Of a DNA stretch of 64,000 nucleotides, positions 60,460-64,000 are shown piece after piece. Source of the DNA: Clostridium felsineum DSM 794. GTDB taxonomy: Bacteria; Bacillota; Clostridia; Clostridiales; Clostridiaceae. The DNA is taken from positions 2,480,001 through 2,544,000 of the forward strand of contig NZ_CP096980.1 of the NCBI RefSeq assembly GCF_002006355.2, given 5' to 3'. The position numbers and the translations under genes are program-made. How positions within the stretch are numbered: the stretch's first letter is position 1; each line of letters opens with the position of its first letter. The notes under the pieces are model-generated. The model saw nothing but the letters and a program-made list of their open reading frames with translations. It searched no databases and had not been told where the DNA came from.

Positions 60460-60485
60460 AAAACACCCTCTTAAGAGGGTGTTTT
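60460..60485. terminator. Terminator of asp23
   Basis: A perfect 26-base palindrome, AAAACACCCTCTT and its complement, ending 1 base before the asp23 stop codon on the plus coordinate scale. It is symmetric, so it works in both directions. Confidence 0.85.
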
Positions 60486-60486
60486 A

Positions 60487-60882
60487 TTAATTATCTTCTT
60501 CTATTTCTTCCACTTCTTGTACTTTACTAGCAAAAGCTACATTTTGAACAAATACATTTACCGCTGAAACATTAAGTCCTGTTAAATTCTCAACTGTTGT
60601 TTTAACATTTTCTTGAACTTTAACTGCAACGTCTGGTATCCTTAAGCCATACTCAATTACAAGATATAAATCTATAGAAGCACTCTCTTCACCTACATTT
60701 ACCTTAACACCTTTAGTTAGATTCTTTTTTCCACTAAGTATCTTGGTTATTCCCCCTACAATACCGGAACTCATACCAACTACACCCTTAATTTCAGATG
60801 CAGCAATTCCCGCAATAACACAAACCACTTCATCAGATATTTTAACTATACCCATATCTATATTCTTAAGTTCCTCTTCCAT
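60487..60882 (-). CDS. Asp23/Gls24-family envelope stress protein
   Basis: 131 residues. Family blocks are IGIVKISDEVVCVIAGIAASEIKGVVGMSSG and VKVNVGEESASIDLYLVIEYGLRIPDVA, then KTTVENLTGLNVSAVNVFVQNVAF. In Firmicutes these proteins lie under the membrane and support the cell envelope. The position between spoIIIAH and nusB is standard for clostridia. It is monocistronic, with terminators on both sides. Confidence 0.92.
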   Translation of the reverse strand: MEEELKNIDMGIVKISDEVVCVIAGIAASEIKGVVGMSSGIVGGITKILSGKKNLTKGVKVNVGEESASIDLYLVIEYGLRIPDVAVKVQENVKTTVENLTGLNVSAVNVFVQNVAFASKVQEVEEIEEDN

Positions 60883-61054
60883 TTTTTATTACCTCCTATT
60901 TTTTAACCATAAAAGCTATTCATATAATAAAAATTAAAGGCTATACCAATAATTAAATCACTCATTCTTTAAGCTAAGAGTATTATATCAAAATAATTTA
61001 TATTTTACAAATACCCATATTTAAAATAATTATTAAATTAATTTTATGTAAAAA

Positions 61055-61126
61055 ATATAGGGTTTCATATGTAAAACTCAGTTTATAAACTCTTATAAAC
61101 TAAGTCTTACTTTCGAAACCCCATAT
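61055..61126 (-). terminator. Long terminator of the spoIIIA operon
   Basis: Outer arms around 61055-61066 and 61115-61126 plus an inner 18-bp stem (with G-U pairs on the minus strand) form one long hairpin, followed on the minus strand by a T run. It begins 2 bases past the spoIIIAH stop. Confidence 0.8.
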
Positions 61127-61127
61127 C

Positions 61128-61655
61128 TTAATGTACTGGTTGTAAAACTTCTATGTTCCTAATTTTAGTTACATCCGTAACTACTTCTTTGATATCTCTA
61201 AGTTGATTATCTGTCAATTTATCACTATCACTTTTTACTGTTATAGTTACTTTGCTATCTGTTATTGAACAAAGTGCTTCTTTAAATCCTTTGCTTTTTA
61301 ACATTGTTTCAACCTTATTGCACTTAGCATCTTCATCACTTAATGTCATCATTTTTTGTTGTGCTGATGCTTTAGTATCATTAGAAACATTTTTATCATC
61401 TACTATATTTTTTAGTGTCTGTATTTCCCTTTGATCCTTCTGCTCTCTTTCAAGTCTTCCTTGTGCAAATATATCTGTTTTAGTGCTAATCTTTTTTGAA
61501 TTATCGTTAGTTGATACGGTGCTCTTATTACTATTGTCGCTATCAAAATCAGTATCATTTACATATAATGGGCTTCTTACCCTTGTTGCTAAAACCCCCG
61601 CGCATACTATAAGTACCATCAAAGTAACAATTATAACAGCTTGCTTTTTATTCAT
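61128..61655 (-). CDS. spoIIIAH: Stage III sporulation protein AH
   Basis: 175 residues. A membrane helix (5-24) is followed by a disordered linker and a YscJ-like domain (REQKDQREIQTLKNIVDDKNVSNDTK, CSITDSKVTITVKSDS, IRNIEVLQPVH). In the mother cell SpoIIIAH binds forespore SpoIIQ across the septal space and forms a ring of the feeding-tube channel. It is the last gene of the spoIIIA operon. Confidence 0.93.
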   Translation of the reverse strand: MNKKQAVIIVTLMVLIVCAGVLATRVRSPLYVNDTDFDSDNSNKSTVSTNDNSKKISTKTDIFAQGRLEREQKDQREIQTLKNIVDDKNVSNDTKASAQQKMMTLSDEDAKCNKVETMLKSKGFKEALCSITDSKVTITVKSDSDKLTDNQLRDIKEVVTDVTKIRNIEVLQPVH

Positions 61656-61724
61656 ATTTTTTTTATCCTCCTTTATTTCTTTCTAAAAAATTTATATGCT
61701 TGTTTACTGTTTTCTATGATTAAT

Positions 61725-62354
61725 TTATTTTTTCATAGGATAAACATTCACCTTATCTTCTGTAAGTTGAAATAAGTCTACTACTGCATTTACAATACTA
61801 AGCTTTATTACAGAATTATCTGCTCCTTCTGCCACAACACACACTCCTGTTATTTGGGGCTTATATTCTTTTAATATAAATGGTGATTCCTTGTCCCCAT
61901 CCTTTGATGTAACAATAGTACTCCCATCAGTATCCTGAGTAGTTGTTCTTTTCCCTCCAGAATTATCTGCTTCATCTGTAACAGATTTAGTTTTATTATT
62001 ATTTGTCGCAGGAATCTGTTCTTCTCCACTTCCAAAATAAATCATAACTTGAACTTTACCTACCCCATCTATCTGTTCTAGTGTTTGTTTTAATTTATTT
62101 TCCATGCTTGTTTCATAATCCTTTGAAGGCTTAGCTTCACTTTTAGTAGTATCACTACTAGTTACCTTATTTTCATTTTTTATATTTCCTTCATTAATGC
62201 TTGCCTTGGAAGTATTTTTAAAAAAGTCGGCTGCAATAATTAAAAGTACACCAACAAGACCTAGTATAAGAATATTAACCCCTGCGTTTTTTTTATTACC
62301 TTTTTCACCTTTAGCTTCGAATTTAAGATTATCCAAAAACTTCTTAAAATTCAT
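61725..62354 (-). CDS. spoIIIAG: Stage III sporulation protein AG
   Basis: 209 residues: a membrane helix (about 25-44), a Lys/Ser/Thr linker, and a ring-building domain (MENKLKQTLEQIDGVGKVQVMIYFGSGEEQIP, SPFILKEYKPQITGVCVVAEGADN, IVNAVVDLFQLTEDKVNVYPMK). It stacks with SpoIIIAH in the channel between mother cell and forespore. Confidence 0.94.
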   Translation of the reverse strand: MNFKKFLDNLKFEAKGEKGNKKNAGVNILILGLVGVLLIIAADFFKNTSKASINEGNIKNENKVTSSDTTKSEAKPSKDYETSMENKLKQTLEQIDGVGKVQVMIYFGSGEEQIPATNNNKTKSVTDEADNSGGKRTTTQDTDGSTIVTSKDGDKESPFILKEYKPQITGVCVVAEGADNSVIKLSIVNAVVDLFQLTEDKVNVYPMKK

Positions 62355-62366
62355 CTTACCACCTCA

Positions 62367-62948
62367 TCAGAGTTTATAAATTTTTATATTAGAATAAGGT
62401 ATACCCATCTCATCACTTATGTAATTAGCTACTTCATTTTTTGTTTTTTCATCAATGTCATTATCCTTACTCTTTTCAATATTACCTATTTCTATTTTTT
62501 CCACTTTTTTAACTCCTTTGTTTTTAACTCCTATATTCAACTTTCTTATCAAAACTGTTTTTTTATCTTCACTATATTCAACCTCTGCTGTCACATTATA
62601 ATCATTATCTGGATATTTCGTCCTTAACATTTTTGTACAATCATCCTCTAAGTTCTTCTTAAATTCATTAACTACAGAATTTACATTTTTATCGTCGCTA
62701 CTCTTTAATTCTTGTCCATAAGTATCTTTTTGAAAAATATTTTGGGCGCTTAAAATATATTTATTTATGTCATCATAATTGTTAAATAATTTTATCACTG
62801 GTCCAATGATTACAGCCATTAAAATAAGTCCCAAAACAAATTTAGAATATTTTTTAAGCTTATTATCTGGAAGTATTATTTCTATAGCAGTAATAAATAA
62901 TGCAGCAGTACAAATAGTTATAACCCAATGCTTAAGCCATTCAATCAT
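62367..62948 (-). CDS. spoIIIAF: Stage III sporulation protein AF
   Basis: About 193 residues. Two N-terminal membrane helices (IEWLKHWVITICTAALFITAI, FVLGLILMAVIIGPVI) and a soluble domain (NVTAEVEYSEDKKTVLIRKLNIGV) that ends YISDEMGIPYSNIKIYKL. The ATG at 62948 has a GGTGA-type site; the frame begins 4 codons earlier at TTG. It is an accessory ring component of the channel. Confidence 0.92.
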   Translation of the reverse strand: MIEWLKHWVITICTAALFITAIEIILPDNKLKKYSKFVLGLILMAVIIGPVIKLFNNYDDINKYILSAQNIFQKDTYGQELKSSDDKNVNSVVNEFKKNLEDDCTKMLRTKYPDNDYNVTAEVEYSEDKKTVLIRKLNIGVKNKGVKKVEKIEIGNIEKSKDNDIDEKTKNEVANYISDEMGIPYSNIKIYKL

Positions 62949-62967
62949 ATAGTTCACCAACCCTATC

Positions 62968-64000
62968 TCAAACTACTTTTCCAGCAGCTATGATTATAGC
63001 TAACATTATAAAGAACATTACAGCTACCCCTATAAGACAAGATCCAATTAATATTAAGCAATCTCCAACACTATTTAAGCAATTAACTATTCTCTTATCA
63101 CTTATAGGTTCTACAAATGCAGCAACTAATTTATGCACAAATGCAAATAAAAATATTTTAATAATCGGAAAAAGAATCATAACTATAAGAATAATTAACC
63201 CTACTGTCCCTATTGCATTTTTAAGTAATATTGAATATCCAGCAACTGTTGAAATAGCATCAGAAAGACATTTTCCAACTATGGGTACGAAGTTGTCCAC
63301 TGCGAATTTAGCAGTTTTTGCTGTTACATTATCTATTGCTTTAGCATTTATTCCTCTTATGGTTATTATCCCTATAAATATAGTCATTATCATACCTTGA
63401 ATCCACATTACTGATTTTCTTAAAAGTTTTGATAAATTACTAATTTTATAGTCTTCAGATAAGTTATTTATAAATTCGAGGATAAATGATAAAAGTATTA
63501 TAGGAATTAGTACATCTGTAAAAACTTTTTCAGTAAAGTTAATTGAGAATAATATAACAGGATCAAAAACTGTAGACTCCACAAGACTTCCTGAACTCAC
63601 CAAAAGTGTTAACAAAATCGGAACCACAGCTCCCATCATATCACTTATATCTTTCATAGCTTCTTGCGCTGTACCAACACATACTTTAAAATTTTTCGCA
63701 ATTATTATTATTATTATGGCGTAACACGAAAAATATGCTATCTGGGTTAATTTTTCTGAAGAAAAAGCAGCTTGTAAATTAGTTAAAAGGGCACATACTA
63801 TACAAATAAAGATAAGAGTGGATACTAACTTTAAACTACTAGCTATATCCTGCATAAAATAACTAGCCAAAGCTTTTCCAAACTTATCAATAGACGTATT
63901 TCCTTTACCATTTTTCATATAGTATTCAACATAATCCTTTATATCAAAATCTTTAAGCACCTCATATTTACCTTTTATTTTTGTCATATAATTATATAAC
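62968..64000 (-). CDS. spoIIIAE: Stage III sporulation protein AE, partial (right edge)
   Basis: At least 339 residues; the frame stays open past the ATG at 63987 to the window edge, and SpoIIIAE is normally near 400 residues with a signal peptide, so the true start is outside. Eight or so membrane helices and the family blocks AMKDISDMMGAVVPILLTLL, IMTIFIGIITIRGINAKAIDNVTAKTAKFAVDNFVP and KCLSDAISTVAGYS are clear. It is a polytopic inner-membrane part of the channel. Confidence 0.93.
   Translation of the reverse strand, partial: LYNYMTKIKGKYEVLKDFDIKDYVEYYMKNGKGNTSIDKFGKALASYFMQDIASSLKLVSTLIFICIVCALLTNLQAAFSSEKLTQIAYFSCYAIIIIIIAKNFKVCVGTAQEAMKDISDMMGAVVPILLTLLVSSGSLVESTVFDPVILFSINFTEKVFTDVLIPIILLSFILEFINNLSEDYKISNLSKLLRKSVMWIQGMIMTIFIGIITIRGINAKAIDNVTAKTAKFAVDNFVPIVGKCLSDAISTVAGYSILLKNAIGTVGLIILIVMILFPIIKIFLFAFVHKLVAAFVEPISDKRIVNCLNSVGDCLILIGSCLIGVAVMFFIMLAIIIAAGKVV

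Noticed and set aside
1..64000. CRISPR arrays, tRNA or rRNA genes
   Set aside because: No regularly spaced repeats and no cloverleaf or rRNA-like sequence were seen by eye; a tRNA scan was not run.

Overview
The window is a stretch of AT-rich, Gram-positive, endospore-former chromosome. The gene order spoIIIAE-AF-AG-AH, asp23, nusB, folD, xseA, xseB, ispA, dxs, tlyA, nadK, argR, recN, spoIVB, spo0A on the right, and spoIIM, xerD, punA, dacF, tRNA nucleotidyltransferase, scpA, scpB, gerW in the middle, is that of Clostridium sensu stricto. From memory it resembles the C. acetobutylicum group most closely; no search was run.

Layout. (1) 1-2805: the edge of a Gre-type elongation factor gene, an exported beta-helix protein and an SPL-family radical SAM protein. 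(2) 2835-27632: an accessory block on the minus strand that mixes a relaxase-less type IV secretion system (VirD4-, VirB4-, VirB6-, PrgI/VirB3- and VirB2-like proteins plus a C39/3D wall hydrolase) with a Tad-type pilus machine (TadZ, TadA, TadB, TadC, CpaB, TadE-like proteins, a 57-residue minipilin candidate and a prepilin peptidase). It has its own sigma-70-like factor and several HTH proteins at its upstream end. The 13.5-16.1 kb interval holds unrelated genes and a possible small antisense-regulated locus. (3) 27778-38316: cell-wall, sporulation, chromosome-segregation and nucleotide genes. A complete IS1182-family element sits exactly between the converging ends of gerW and scpB. (4) 39069-48054: an 8.9-kb island integrated into the 3' end of spo0A. 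It is bounded by a 113-bp direct repeat that rebuilds the Spo0A C-terminus. The island carries a T7-type polymorphic toxin with a probable immunity gene, an exported amidase, a second IS1182 copy with a nonsense codon, two small hypothetical genes, a GNAT acetyltransferase, a gene-free but highly structured interval that looks like a non-coding RNA, and a tyrosine integrase broken by one in-frame stop. (5) 47953-64000: spo0A and the conserved spoIVB-recN-argR-nadK-tlyA-dxs / ispA-xseB-xseA-folD-nusB / asp23 / spoIIIA order. spoIIIAE runs off the right edge.

How it works together. Regions 3 and 5 are the core programme: sporulation control (Spo0A, SpoIVB, SpoIIM, SpoIIIA channel, GerW), isoprenoid supply (Dxs, IspA), DNA repair and wall remodelling. 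Region 2 looks like one envelope-spanning apparatus, with a pilus or pseudopilus and a secretion channel, whose cargo is unknown because no relaxase is visible. Region 4 has attached itself to the sporulation master regulator. It supplies the last 34 or so codons of spo0A and has displaced the native spo0A terminator about 8.9 kb away, so its integrase now lies directly downstream of spo0A in the same direction.

Start sites were chosen by ribosome-binding site where possible; many genes here start at TTG or GTG. Coordinates of hairpins were counted by hand.
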